A DNA stretch of 35,200 nucleotides from a virus. Both the position numbers and the translations under genes were made by a program. The stretch lies in IMG/VR virus record IMGVR_UViG_3300046757_000680, positions 1-35,200 of that record; one strand, 5' to 3'. The notes under the pieces are model-generated. The model was given only the letters and a program-made list of their open reading frames with translations. It was not told the origin of the DNA and searched no databases. How positions within the stretch are numbered: the stretch's first letter is position 1; each line of letters opens with the position of its first letter. Positions 17,150 to 25,286 of this stretch are shown piece after piece.

Positions 17150-18019
17150 TTAGGCGATTTTACCAAATGGGCTCCATAAGCCTGGTGTTCCACTTTCTGT
17201 ACAAATCCACCCAACATATCCTCCACTGTTAGGTTTACTATTCCAAACCATATCGCCTTGTCGACAAGCGCCGTCTTTTGGAGCGTGTTCTGCATTAGCC
17301 ATCTTCTTCCCGTCAAATTTAACGCCGCCGTTTACTGACAGTGCGATATCGTTTTCAATGTTACTTACATTAATACCTAACTTACCATTAACTACAGTTA
17401 ATGATTTTTCATTACCTATTATTACATTACCGTTGTCTTTTACAACTATTCTACTACGGTTATCTGTTGTAATATGTAAATCTGTAGAAGTCCATGCACC
17501 TACTGAAATTTTTCCAGGTGCTGTATCGACGACAAATTCTCCGTCTAATGTAGCAACGCCTAATTTGCCGTTCGGAGCTTCTGTGCCAATACCAAGTGAC
17601 TCGCTTGAAGATGTATAGTAGATATAGTCGTCAATGACTAAATCACCTTGTGTACGCAGATTGCCAAGTGTACCAACTCTTGTTAGGTTACTGTTTCTAA
17701 CACTACTACCAAGTTCTGTTTTGCTTAGTAGTACGTTATTACCGATCATGAAAGATTTGCCTTCGTTAAGGTCAATACTTTCTGTACTCCAGAATCGATC
17801 TGGACTTGCCCTAAACATAAACTGTTTATTAGGACCTGCTCCAGTCCACGACAACCCTAACCCAGTAAGTGTACCATCTTCTTTTGCTACAAACTTTAGG
17901 TTGGCTAACGATTTAACAGTTGTATCTTCCGGGTTTAAAGCACCATGGACAGTATTATTAATAGCTGATCCTAGTGCTGAAATAGCTGAATCTAATTCAG
18001 AATTATTGTTATTAGGCAT
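17150..18019 (-). CDS. Phage fibre-like structural protein, 289 aa
   Basis: The protein starts MPNNNNSELDSAISALGSAI. The central part repeats short beta-rich units with GIG, GKLG and DNGNVIIGN turns, as in tail fibres and other elongated virion proteins. The C-terminal part (GDMVWNSKPNSGGYVGWICT, then GTPGLWSPFG) matches a tip sequence common at the ends of phage fibre proteins. The likely product is a short tail fibre, whisker or decoration protein. A GATAAATA late box lies 21 bases before its ATG, consistent with virion expression. It is followed by the two-pass membrane-protein gene after 33 bases. Confidence 0.7.
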   Translation of the reverse strand: MPNNNNSELDSAISALGSAINNTVHGALNPEDTTVKSLANLKFVAKEDGTLTGLGLSWTGAGPNKQFMFRASPDRFWSTESIDLNEGKSFMIGNNVLLSKTELGSSVRNSNLTRVGTLGNLRTQGDLVIDDYIYYTSSSESLGIGTEAPNGKLGVATLDGEFVVDTAPGKISVGAWTSTDLHITTDNRSRIVVKDNGNVIIGNEKSLTVVNGKLGINVSNIENDIALSVNGGVKFDGKKMANAEHAPKDGACRQGDMVWNSKPNSGGYVGWICTESGTPGLWSPFGKIA

Positions 18020-18040
18020 ATCTTTTCATCTCCGTTACAG

Positions 18041-18048
18041 TATTTATC
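18041..18048 (-). promoter_or_regulatory. T4-type late promoter box (GATAAATA)
   Basis: The minus strand reads GATAAATA, overlapping the stop region of the upstream 429-residue gene and 21 bases before the ATG at 18019. The GGAG ribosome site lies in between. Confidence 0.55.
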
Positions 18049-19336
18049 AAGAAACCTTTAGAAGTACTGTATCTAGATTACATCTGCCATTAAGTTTTGT
18101 GTCTGTAGTGTTGATGTCTTCTAAAAACTTACGTAATGCAACTTTGCCTGCACCTTTAAATTCTTTTAATTGTTCATCTGGTTTACGCAGAGTTTTTTGT
18201 ACACTAAGTTTTTCATCAAAGCCAATGATAGTTGTGCCTTTAACGCTTAGACCTGTTCCTTCTCGTCCTAGTCCTTTAGGATCAATACTGCTCGCAATGT
18301 ACCTGCCTAGCTTACGTGTTTTAACATTGAACACCCAAAGTTCGTTTGCACCTACAACGTCAATTGGATTGATACTTGCAAGTTTATATTTTTCATCTAT
18401 CTTAAGGAACTTCAACTTACTAATAACTTTGTCAGCACTACGCGGCTTAGCTTTGCGTGGCTTACGTGTTGCTTTAGCTTGATCAATTATAAAGTCTAGG
18501 GCAACCATTAGTTCGCTAATAGCTGTGCGTAGTTTTTTAATATCAGCTTTCTTAACATGTGCATAACCTTCTTTTAGTTGTTCCCACATGTCAGCGTCAT
18601 GCTCAGACATCTTGGCCAACTGTCCTTTAGTAGGCATACGATCAAGGTCATCATAATCTGCTAGTGTATCTTCATAGAACGACTTTAGTTTACGTGCATG
18701 TGCTTGTGTAACACCTTTTGAACCAAAGTGTCTCTTAAAGTCAAAACCTTTAGGATCAAAACTATTAGGATCTTCTATCCATCCTTCTAACCATATGTCA
18801 ATATCTTCAGACTGTTCAACAGCTTGATCACGTATGCGTTCTTGTATACTTGGTACGTATACATTTACCTTTTCTTTTTCTTCTTCCTCTTTTTCTGCAA
18901 CTTTATCTTTGCCAGCTTCAATATACTTTTCAATTGATTCTTTAAGGAAGTCTATGCTACACTTCAATTCACCCATTGTACCCGGAAGGGATAACCAATG
19001 ATCTGCTTCTGGTTTTGTTAGTCTAGGAGCACCCATCATATCCATACGTGCTACAATAGCGGCTGTAATACTTAATGCAGAATTAGGTGCTGCCTTAACA
19101 GCCTTAACATCTTCTTTAGAGTATTCTTCTTTGGTCATCCATTCAGCTACAAAAGCGTACAATTCTGCTGGCTTAAAATTTTCATAATACCAACTGTGTA
19201 CAAATCTGCGATATGCATGTATTTTAGCACCAGTCATCTTTTCTAGATCATCCCACTTAGGTTCGGCAAGTTTGCCGCCGCGCTTTAGTCTAGGTGCTGC
19301 TCTTGGTGCTTTCTTTTTAGTTTTTGGCATTGCCAT
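18047..19336 (-). CDS. Large hypothetical T4-like phage protein, 429 aa
   Basis: The protein has a basic start (MAMPKTKKKAPRAAPRLKRG), then a helical region (about 25-140) and a charged Lys/Glu linker near 145-160 (DKVAEKEEEEKEKVNVYVPS). A second helical domain follows at about 160-290, then a C-terminal beta-type domain (about 300-429; YKLASINPIDVVGANELWVF, KTRKLGRYIASSIDPKGLG). I know similar proteins only as unnamed or putative virion proteins of T4-like marine phages. Its own sigma-70 promoter (19362-19390) and the motif CATAAATT between promoter and ATG suggest it may be made early and late. The ribosome site is AGGAG. No enzyme motif is visible. Confidence 0.65.
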   Translation of the reverse strand: MAMPKTKKKAPRAAPRLKRGGKLAEPKWDDLEKMTGAKIHAYRRFVHSWYYENFKPAELYAFVAEWMTKEEYSKEDVKAVKAAPNSALSITAAIVARMDMMGAPRLTKPEADHWLSLPGTMGELKCSIDFLKESIEKYIEAGKDKVAEKEEEEKEKVNVYVPSIQERIRDQAVEQSEDIDIWLEGWIEDPNSFDPKGFDFKRHFGSKGVTQAHARKLKSFYEDTLADYDDLDRMPTKGQLAKMSEHDADMWEQLKEGYAHVKKADIKKLRTAISELMVALDFIIDQAKATRKPRKAKPRSADKVISKLKFLKIDEKYKLASINPIDVVGANELWVFNVKTRKLGRYIASSIDPKGLGREGTGLSVKGTTIIGFDEKLSVQKTLRKPDEQLKEFKGAGKVALRKFLEDINTTDTKLNGRCNLDTVLLKVS

Positions 19337-19361
19337 TTGGATTCTCCTAACAATTTATGCT

Positions 19362-19390
19362 AGTATATAGTCATCTTAAATAAAAGTCAA
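19362..19390 (-). promoter_or_regulatory. Sigma-70 promoter (TTGACT-17-TATACT)
   Basis: The minus strand has TTGACT at 19390-19385, a 17-base spacer and TATACT at 19367-19362. The ATG of the 429-residue gene follows at 19336 after an AGGAG site. Confidence 0.75.
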
Positions 19391-19396
19391 CTATTT

Positions 19397-19732
19397 TTAG
19401 CCTTCTTTCTCTAAGTCCCAAACACACTTGTTGTTTTTACGGTTAGGAGCATTTTGTCTTTTAACCCACAAGTGTCCATTCTTTTCTGCATCTTCAAATG
19501 TAAGTGCAGTAATAAAAAATGCACCAATTACAAGCAAATGCCCACCTACACTACCTATACCAAAGTAAATTGTATAGCCAGCCCAAATTGTAAATACAAC
19601 TGTCCACATCACACTTAGATAAAACATTAAAATAAACTGTGTGAATGCATTAGGTATATGACGTAATGGATTTAATTTAAGATTAAAAAAGAAATTGTAC
19701 AAATCATAAATCCAAAAACCTATCTTCTTCAT
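19397..19732 (-). CDS. Membrane protein, 111 aa
   Basis: The protein starts MKKIGFWIYDLYNFFFNLKL. Hydrophobic stretches at about 30-60 (TQFILMFYLSVMWTVVFTIW and the following residues) and 60-80 (GIGSVGGHLLVIGAFFITAL) indicate two or three membrane passes; the tail is basic and soluble (VKRQNAPNRKNNKCVWDLEK). There is no family match that I recognise. Its ATG overlaps the DNA ligase stop (ATGA), so it is the last gene of the phosphoesterase-SWIM-ligase operon, which starts at the promoter near 21830. Confidence 0.6.
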   Translation of the reverse strand: MKKIGFWIYDLYNFFFNLKLNPLRHIPNAFTQFILMFYLSVMWTVVFTIWAGYTIYFGIGSVGGHLLVIGAFFITALTFEDAEKNGHLWVKRQNAPNRKNNKCVWDLEKEG

Positions 19733-21039
19733 AATTTTTCTCCGGGCACAAAGCCTCTAAAAGTTTTAAAACGTGGAAAACGTAAACTGTATGTTCCGTC
19801 TTGATTTTGTGTAATAGCATCAGCTCTTACTTCTACAAGATTTCCCCTAACACTGTCGCGGTGATCCCAAAAATCATCACGATTAGCATCAGTGAAACCG
19901 CTACCGACATTAACAGCAATATGTCTGTCATCGTCGACTCCTTCGCAGACAAACGCTCCAAGGCGCCCTTCGTTGCGACCAGTACCTTCTTCAATGTCAG
20001 TTACCTCCAATGTTACTTCAATAAATGGTTTTGCTTTGAGCCAAGCATGTGTACGCTTACACTCATATGGCGCATCAATGTCCTTGATCATTACACCTTC
20101 GTAACCACCGTCTACAGCCGCTTTATTCAACGCTACAAAGCGTTCTTGGCCTTCTTGGGTGTCTAAGTCTACATCTTCCCAATCCAACGCTTGTACGTGC
20201 TGTAAGACGCTTGTGTGCTGTTCTACCCATGCCTTTGTAATTGCACTTCTAAAGCTCTGCGGCTTGTCCCACTCTCCTTTTTGGAAGCAACCTAGTGGAA
20301 TAGTATCAAACAAATGCAGTACAGCATCAGTTGTTTGCTTACCGTCTTTGCGATGTACTTGCTTCATAAGGTCTTGGAAGTTAGCACTCATTACTTCACC
20401 GTCTAATACGAGCGGATAAGGTACAGGATGATCTTTAATTACTGTTTCAATCTCTTCAATAATGTGTCCAAAGTTATGAAACTGTTTGCCGTTGCGACTA
20501 AACATTTCTACCTTGTCGCCACGTATGATTGTAATTACTCGCACACCGTCAAGTTTGATTTCAATCTGCTTCTTACCAACCATTTTCTTTTCATGTTTAG
20601 CACTGTCATGTGCAAGTGAACAAGTAAATACAGGTACAGTGCCAGGTGCTACTTTGTTAACAGTCTTTTCACTTACGCCACAACGCAAGTCTTTAATAAG
20701 AATGCGTCGGTAAAAACCATTCCACTGTTCAGTAGTGGCAACACTCATAGCTAACTCAATTGCATCACGAGCCGCATGTCCAGTAAGTTCACGATTTTGT
20801 AATTTAGTAGCAAGCTCAACAAAGTTGTCCCATGACAATCCTTGCCCTGTAAGTACATCTGAACGTTCTGGCACTTGCTTTACACCAAATGTAACAAGCG
20901 GATCTAATGCCATACGCATACCTTCAAAGAACTCTGGAAGTCCTTCGTCGTATGCTTGTTGTAACACTGCTTCTTTAGCTAGACGGCTGTTATCCGCTTC
21001 TAGTTGCTCAATTATATCTTGTGGTTGTGTTCTTACCAT
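19729..21039 (-). CDS. ATP-dependent DNA ligase, 436 aa
   Basis: This enzyme seals nicks in DNA in phage replication and repair. The nucleotidyltransferase motifs are in order: motif I with the AMP-accepting K162 (EIKLDGVRV), motif III (MFSRNGKQF), LVLDGEVMS, motif IV (YEGVMIKD) and motif V (HAWLKAKP). An oligonucleotide-binding fold follows (about 340-436; EVTDIEEGTGRNEGRLGAFV, then VGSGF). The N-terminal ~150 residues are helical, as in T4 and T7 type viral ligases. It lies downstream of a SWIM zinc-finger gene (7-base overlap) and a phosphoesterase, under a sigma-70 promoter, so early expression is likely. Confidence 0.93.
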   Translation of the reverse strand: MVRTQPQDIIEQLEADNSRLAKEAVLQQAYDEGLPEFFEGMRMALDPLVTFGVKQVPERSDVLTGQGLSWDNFVELATKLQNRELTGHAARDAIELAMSVATTEQWNGFYRRILIKDLRCGVSEKTVNKVAPGTVPVFTCSLAHDSAKHEKKMVGKKQIEIKLDGVRVITIIRGDKVEMFSRNGKQFHNFGHIIEEIETVIKDHPVPYPLVLDGEVMSANFQDLMKQVHRKDGKQTTDAVLHLFDTIPLGCFQKGEWDKPQSFRSAITKAWVEQHTSVLQHVQALDWEDVDLDTQEGQERFVALNKAAVDGGYEGVMIKDIDAPYECKRTHAWLKAKPFIEVTLEVTDIEEGTGRNEGRLGAFVCEGVDDDRHIAVNVGSGFTDANRDDFWDHRDSVRGNLVEVRADAITQNQDGTYSLRFPRFKTFRGFVPGEKL

Positions 21040-21257
21040 TCCATCGCCCCTTCTACTTTATTTAAAATTGCTTTTGAGTGCTTACAGGATCCTCTAAATG
21101 TAAATCCTGGACAATCACAATCAAACCCTTTGTCGTGTAATTCTACACTGTACTCGTTGCCCTTGCTACCTTCTACAGGCCAAACGAAGCCCACCATCCA
21201 ATGGTCCTTAGACTTAAAGGAGGTGGGCTTCAAGTACTTTGCTGTGTACTTGCTCAT
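21033..21257 (-). CDS. SWIM zinc-finger protein, 74 aa
   Basis: The protein starts MSKYTAKYLKPTSFKSKDHW. Its second half holds the SWIM pattern CxCx(n)CxH: FDCDCPGFTFRGSCKHSKAI. SWIM fingers bind DNA or proteins and occur in repair and recombination factors. The stand-alone 74-residue form next to DNA ligase suggests a replication or repair accessory. It overlaps the phosphoesterase stop by four bases and the ligase start by seven, so the three are translationally coupled. Confidence 0.8.
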   Translation of the reverse strand: MSKYTAKYLKPTSFKSKDHWMVGFVWPVEGSKGNEYSVELHDKGFDCDCPGFTFRGSCKHSKAILNKVEGAMEW

Positions 21258-21766
21258 ACTAATTCCTCAACGCTGATTGGCGTAAAGTTAATTTGTTCAA
21301 CACAAACACACTTGTAAGGACCTTCTGGTGAAGGATTACTGTGGATGTGTCCGTGTGCGTTCAACATTTGTCCATTCCATCTATGCTTTTCAGCAAGTGT
21401 ACTTGTATGCAACGGAGTATGTGTAAAGATTATACCAGGAACACTATCGATCCAAAGTTGTATATCTTTAAAGAACGGTGCAAGGTGCTTTACATTGTCG
21501 TGGTTTCCAAGAACAAGTCTTTTCTTACCAGGCAACTTAGCAAAGTTTGCTTCTAACCACTCAACCTTGTCCATACCAAAAAGAACATCACCGCAGTGGA
21601 TAACAGTATCGTTTGGACCAACTGTATCGTTCCAGTTGTCTAACATGCACTCGTTCATTTGCTCTACAGAGTCAAACGTTCTAGGCGGCTTGCCAGCGTA
21701 ATCCTTAAAGGTAAGGATTGCTTCGTGGTTAAAGTGTGTATCACTAATAACGAATATATCTGCCAT
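21254..21766 (-). CDS. Calcineurin-like metallophosphoesterase, 170 aa
   Basis: This is a two-metal phosphoesterase. The full set of family motifs is present: D9-T-H11 (ISDTHFNH), HCGDV, LGNHDN, FTHTPLH and AHGHIHS. The length fits small phage phosphoesterases. Substrates could be phosphoproteins, cyclic nucleotides or nucleic-acid ends; its place ahead of a SWIM protein and DNA ligase makes end processing attractive, as inference. It is the first gene after a sigma-70 promoter (21803-21830). Confidence 0.88.
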   Translation of the reverse strand: MADIFVISDTHFNHEAILTFKDYAGKPPRTFDSVEQMNECMLDNWNDTVGPNDTVIHCGDVLFGMDKVEWLEANFAKLPGKKRLVLGNHDNVKHLAPFFKDIQLWIDSVPGIIFTHTPLHTSTLAEKHRWNGQMLNAHGHIHSNPSPEGPYKCVCVEQINFTPISVEELV

Positions 21767-21802
21767 TGTGTGCCTCTGTGTATTTGCCTAATTAATATAA
21801 CT

Positions 21803-21830
21803 ATTATAGCATATACGCACAGAATGTCAA
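21803..21830 (-). promoter_or_regulatory. Perfect-hexamer sigma-70 promoter (TTGACA-16-TATAAT)
   Basis: The minus strand has TTGACA at 21830-21825, a 16-base spacer and TATAAT at 21808-21803. It lies in a true intergenic region and leads into the phosphoesterase-SWIM-ligase-membrane protein operon, leaving a leader of about 30 bases. Confidence 0.85.
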
Positions 21831-21870
21831 CCATTATGTGTGATGCTAAGTTATTGATTTGATTACAGAT

Positions 21871-23397
21871 TTAAAATTTGTTGATTTTTTTATCAATATA
21901 TTCATGAAGGAATGGGCCTGCAACTAGATTAACTTTGCCTCCCGACTGTGCTTTTGACTGCATCTTTTGTTCTTCTAGCTCTTGATTAGAAAGTTTTGAA
22001 TGTGCTATCATTTCTGCATTTCCCATCTGCCAGTTGTCTAGTGCTGTTTTGTGATATAATTCTGCAATAATTTTATCAGATATCTTTTGTGCTTCAAACC
22101 AGTTCATCGAATCGTGTTCCCAAATAAACTGCTTTTTACTATAGTTGCCTGCTGAAAATGACATCTCGTGATTTATCATTCCATCTACCCAATATGGTCT
22201 TTTTTCTTCAGGCATTTCTCTAAGTCCGTACTTAGTTAAATTTTTACTAAATGCACTTACGTTTGTATATTCTTCTTCGCCGTTACTTAGGTCTTGTACA
22301 TCTAACGGAAACACAACCAAGCCTTCTTCATTCCAATTCTCTAATAACCAATTTCTAGTTCGCTTCCAATTCTTTTTGTTATCATGCGGAAGACCTACAA
22401 TTAAACTTATTGTACCTCTATATAGTCCAGATTGGCTTGTAATACGTTTAGCATCTAATATTGTTTGTTGTACCCTAGCAGGATCCATACCTTTGCCGAT
22501 TGTTCTACCACTGGCTTGATTAAATGTTTCAATGCCGTAATACTGACCACCAAACTTCATACGTGCAAGCTCAGTTATCATTTCTGGTTTTGTTGCCATT
22601 AGATCAGCTCTAATAAATCCACTGTAAAATGTTTCAAAAGGAAGTTTTTCAACTACGTCTGCAAATTTTGATATTTTACCTAATCGGTCATTGAATGTTT
22701 CATCTGCAACATAGTATCTAGTAACTCCGAACTTGTCAAAGTTATGTTTCATTTCATTATCAAAACTTTCAGCAGTTCTTGATGTATCCTCTTTAACTCC
22801 AAGTATAGGAAAATTACAAAAGTCACATTTAAATTTACAACCTCTAGAGAATTCAATAGTTAACCATTCGTAGTCTTTTACATAATCTCTATCTTCCATT
22901 ATAATACTATAATCTTTGAGATTGTATGCAGGGTATCTATTAAGTGCTTTAATTACTTGCTTCTTGCCAAAGTGTGCTACGTCATATCCAATAGGAGAAC
23001 TAGAAAATCCAGCAAGATTTCTAACTACGTCTAGCATTGCTACTTCGCCATAACTGTCTACAAATATATCAATATTTGGATCATCAATGTGTACACTATT
23101 CTGTCCACCTAGCACTGTTGTAATATGAGGCCAACGTTTCTTTAACCAAGCAGTTAGGCGTTTCATCTCTTCTGGCCAATAACTAAAGAAAGGACTAAAC
23201 CCAAAAAATAATGTGTCCTTGGTTATACTTTGTCTTATAAATTGATGTAGTTTATCTAAGGGCAAGTGTGGTGTAAAATCTACAACCTCAATATCACAAT
23301 CGTGTTGTCTAAGATAAGTTGCAATACGATGGGCGCCACTACTACGTTGAATAGGGTTTACCCTAGATGAAAAAATTAAACCATGTGTTTTAGACAT
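21871..23397 (-). CDS. Radical SAM protein with N-terminal B12-binding-like domain, 508 aa
   Basis: From the ATG at 23397 (MSKTHGLIFSSRVNPIQRSS), residues about 1-150 look like the Rossmann/cobalamin-binding domain of B12-dependent radical SAM enzymes (VLGGQNSVHIDDPNIDIFVD, then GEVA). The 4Fe-4S motif CxxxCxxC follows at C187, C191 and C194 (SRGCKFKCDFC). The barrel contains RYYVADETFND and GQYYGIETFNQ, and the C terminus is unassigned. The reaction cannot be read from sequence; methyl transfer or another C-H modification is possible. It follows an oxygenase-like gene after one base. It needs a 4Fe-4S cluster, of interest given the phage iscU and iscA. I saw no cobalamin DxHxxG motif, so B12 use is uncertain. 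Confidence 0.8.
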   Translation of the reverse strand: MSKTHGLIFSSRVNPIQRSSGAHRIATYLRQHDCDIEVVDFTPHLPLDKLHQFIRQSITKDTLFFGFSPFFSYWPEEMKRLTAWLKKRWPHITTVLGGQNSVHIDDPNIDIFVDSYGEVAMLDVVRNLAGFSSSPIGYDVAHFGKKQVIKALNRYPAYNLKDYSIIMEDRDYVKDYEWLTIEFSRGCKFKCDFCNFPILGVKEDTSRTAESFDNEMKHNFDKFGVTRYYVADETFNDRLGKISKFADVVEKLPFETFYSGFIRADLMATKPEMITELARMKFGGQYYGIETFNQASGRTIGKGMDPARVQQTILDAKRITSQSGLYRGTISLIVGLPHDNKKNWKRTRNWLLENWNEEGLVVFPLDVQDLSNGEEEYTNVSAFSKNLTKYGLREMPEEKRPYWVDGMINHEMSFSAGNYSKKQFIWEHDSMNWFEAQKISDKIIAELYHKTALDNWQMGNAEMIAHSKLSNQELEEQKMQSKAQSGGKVNLVAGPFLHEYIDKKINKF

Positions 23398-23398
23398 A

Positions 23399-23989
23399 CT
23401 AATAAGCCCAAAGAGCAAACCTAACATCAGGCTGATTTGTTACCCCATGTATTTCACTAAAATTAAAATAATGCCAGCAGTCTTCTTCTAATATATGAGA
23501 CTCTGCTTCTTCAATCATTTGCATTGGGATACCTACACTATCGTTTACACCTATTTCTTGGTGTTGTTCTTTAAGTTTATACCATGTTGTTTTTACAGCT
23601 GGACCGCCAGTTTTTAGTATGTATAATAATCCTTCTTTACGGAACGCTGGTGGATCAATATGAGGAGCGGTATGTTTCCCACCTGATACTACCTGCATTG
23701 CAAACTGTCGGTGAGAAAGAGTTGGAACTGACTTATAGTATTCTTTTAACTTGTCTTCGTATCTTTTAGACATTTCATAAAATCCAACGCTGCCAGTTGT
23801 ATCATGATATGCCTTTTCATCCGGTTTTAGTGTTACACCGTATTTTTCAAGTTTATCTTGTATTTGTCCGTAATCGCCGAACTGGTGGGTCATGCTTTCT
23901 TTGTTAAACTTTTTAACAGCATGTTTAACAATTTTAAATTTTAAAGCTAATGGGATTCTAGGGAGTTCGCCTAGTTTTTGATAGTACAT
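23399..23989 (-). CDS. Probable Fe(II)-dependent oxygenase-like protein (double-stranded beta-helix), 196 aa
   Basis: The N-terminal half is helical and basic (MYYQKLGELPRIPLALKFKI). The second half has a likely HxD...H iron site: HTAPHIDPPAF (H110, D112) and FNFSEIHGVTN (H181), with R190 (DVRFAL) placed where 2OG oxygenases bind 2-oxoglutarate. EGLLYILKTGG between them fits the core strands. It may belong to the 2OG-Fe(II) or JmjC/cupin superfamily; I cannot choose. It lies between a fibre-like gene and the radical SAM gene. Confidence 0.6.
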   Translation of the reverse strand: MYYQKLGELPRIPLALKFKIVKHAVKKFNKESMTHQFGDYGQIQDKLEKYGVTLKPDEKAYHDTTGSVGFYEMSKRYEDKLKEYYKSVPTLSHRQFAMQVVSGGKHTAPHIDPPAFRKEGLLYILKTGGPAVKTTWYKLKEQHQEIGVNDSVGIPMQMIEEAESHILEEDCWHYFNFSEIHGVTNQPDVRFALWAY

Positions 23990-23992
23990 ATG

Positions 23993-24670
23993 TTACCACC
24001 CTTCAAATGATATTCTTTTCCAAATTTTATCTTCACCGTTATAGTTAGCAACGCAATGATAAAAGTAGTTGTCGTCTATACAGACATCTCCTTTTAAATC
24101 TTGTTTGTAACCAATTGGATCGTTTATCGTCCTGTGTTCTATATTTAGCGTAGTTGGAAGATAGGTCTTTTTACTATCGAAGCCTAACATCATTTCATTG
24201 TTGGCAGTAAAGCACAATACTTCTTCAGGAAAATCTTCGTTAGTGCCTACATGAATATTAAAACGATAATCATCATTACTGTCTGTAAATGACAACCATT
24301 TGTTTACTGCCACTTTGTTGCTGCTTAAATAATCACTATTTTTTAGTATGTCTGATTCAATAATTGATGTAGTTATCATTTCTTCAACATGCAGATGTAG
24401 CGATTCAACATTGCCTGTTGTTACACTGCCTGAAAACAACCCGTCTATTGCTTCTATTTTATTATTAACTTTTATATTTTCTGTTGTTAATTTTAAGGCT
24501 GCTTCGTCCCATGTAAGTTCTACACCAGTATGTGTAATTGCTTGACTGTCATCTTTATAAACTGCAAGAGATCCTTTGACTCCTTGATCAATTTGGTTAG
24601 TGCAATTAATATAAGTGTCGCCTTCTAACCGTGTTATTGTTATTGGAGGTACTCCAATCAGCTTATCCAT
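23993..24670 (-). CDS. Fibre-like structural protein, 225 aa
   Basis: The protein starts MDKLIGVPPITITRLEGDTY. The middle is beta-rich and polar (GLFSGSVTTGNVESLHLHVE). The end (DLKGDVCIDDNYFYHCVANY, then WKRISFEGW) resembles the C-terminal tip module of many marine phage fibre proteins, where GDxxxDxNYxYxC precedes WKR. It is likely a short tail fibre or a fibre-associated protein. It overlaps the oxygenase gene upstream by 8 bases, so the two are translated together, which makes the fibre a candidate substrate (inference). Confidence 0.6.
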   Translation of the reverse strand: MDKLIGVPPITITRLEGDTYINCTNQIDQGVKGSLAVYKDDSQAITHTGVELTWDEAALKLTTENIKVNNKIEAIDGLFSGSVTTGNVESLHLHVEEMITTSIIESDILKNSDYLSSNKVAVNKWLSFTDSNDDYRFNIHVGTNEDFPEEVLCFTANNEMMLGFDSKKTYLPTTLNIEHRTINDPIGYKQDLKGDVCIDDNYFYHCVANYNGEDKIWKRISFEGW

Positions 24671-25286
24671 AGTTTACATCCAAATTGTATACGTTACCTG
24701 CTACTGATATTCTACAACCATCTTCAGTAAAAGGATACACTGTATGAAATACATCAGAAGGAAAAATAAACATATCGCCTGTTTTAGGAACCATTTTAAT
24801 TTGTGAGTTATTATTCATAAACTCAATTACGCCACGTACTTGACTATGTTCTGTTTCATACTCGTTTCTAATATTGTCTGGAATATCTACATAAATTATA
24901 TAACTTAATTCAGCAGTGTGTATGTGCATAGGATTAAAATCGTTTGCATACGTGTAGTTTACCCACAGCGGACCTAGCTGTGCTGAAAGTAGTTTTGCAG
25001 ATTCATTAATTGAAGTTTTTCTATAATACTCTTTCATTTTACTTACAAGATAGTCCATTATATATTGACCATCCCACTCATCAAAACTTAATTCGTATTC
25101 ATGCTCCATTGTTGCTACTAGTCTTTTGTGTACATTCTTTTCTTCGCCTAGCAACCTAGATGCCTCTGCTGATTGCTTTAACAATTTTAAAACTTTGTCG
25201 TTAACTGACGTTACTAGTATGCTTGGACCAAATGGATGTATAACTTGATCTTGTACTTGTTCTGTTTTAAGAGGACGCTTCTGCAA
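24663..25286 (-). CDS. 2OG-Fe(II) oxygenase superfamily protein, 207 aa
   Basis: The protein begins MQKRPLKTEQVQDQVIHPFG. The beta-helix core contains NPMHIHTAELSYIIYVDIP with H121 and H123, then KTGDMFIFPSDVFHTVYPF with H181 and R192 (CRISVAG). This is the same pattern as the family to which the 15631-16233 protein belongs, though the two sequences are diverged. The N-terminal ~100 residues are helical and family-specific. The gene overlaps its upstream neighbour by 20 bases and the fibre-like gene by 8. The substrate is unknown. Confidence 0.72.
   Translation of the reverse strand: MQKRPLKTEQVQDQVIHPFGPSILVTSVNDKVLKLLKQSAEASRLLGEEKNVHKRLVATMEHEYELSFDEWDGQYIMDYLVSKMKEYYRKTSINESAKLLSAQLGPLWVNYTYANDFNPMHIHTAELSYIIYVDIPDNIRNEYETEHSQVRGVIEFMNNNSQIKMVPKTGDMFIFPSDVFHTVYPFTEDGCRISVAGNVYNLDVNYG

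Noticed and set aside
17634-18482. 282-codon plus-strand open frame
   Set aside because: It is antisense to the fibre-like and 429-residue genes, both with ribosome sites and promoters, and has no protein-like features.
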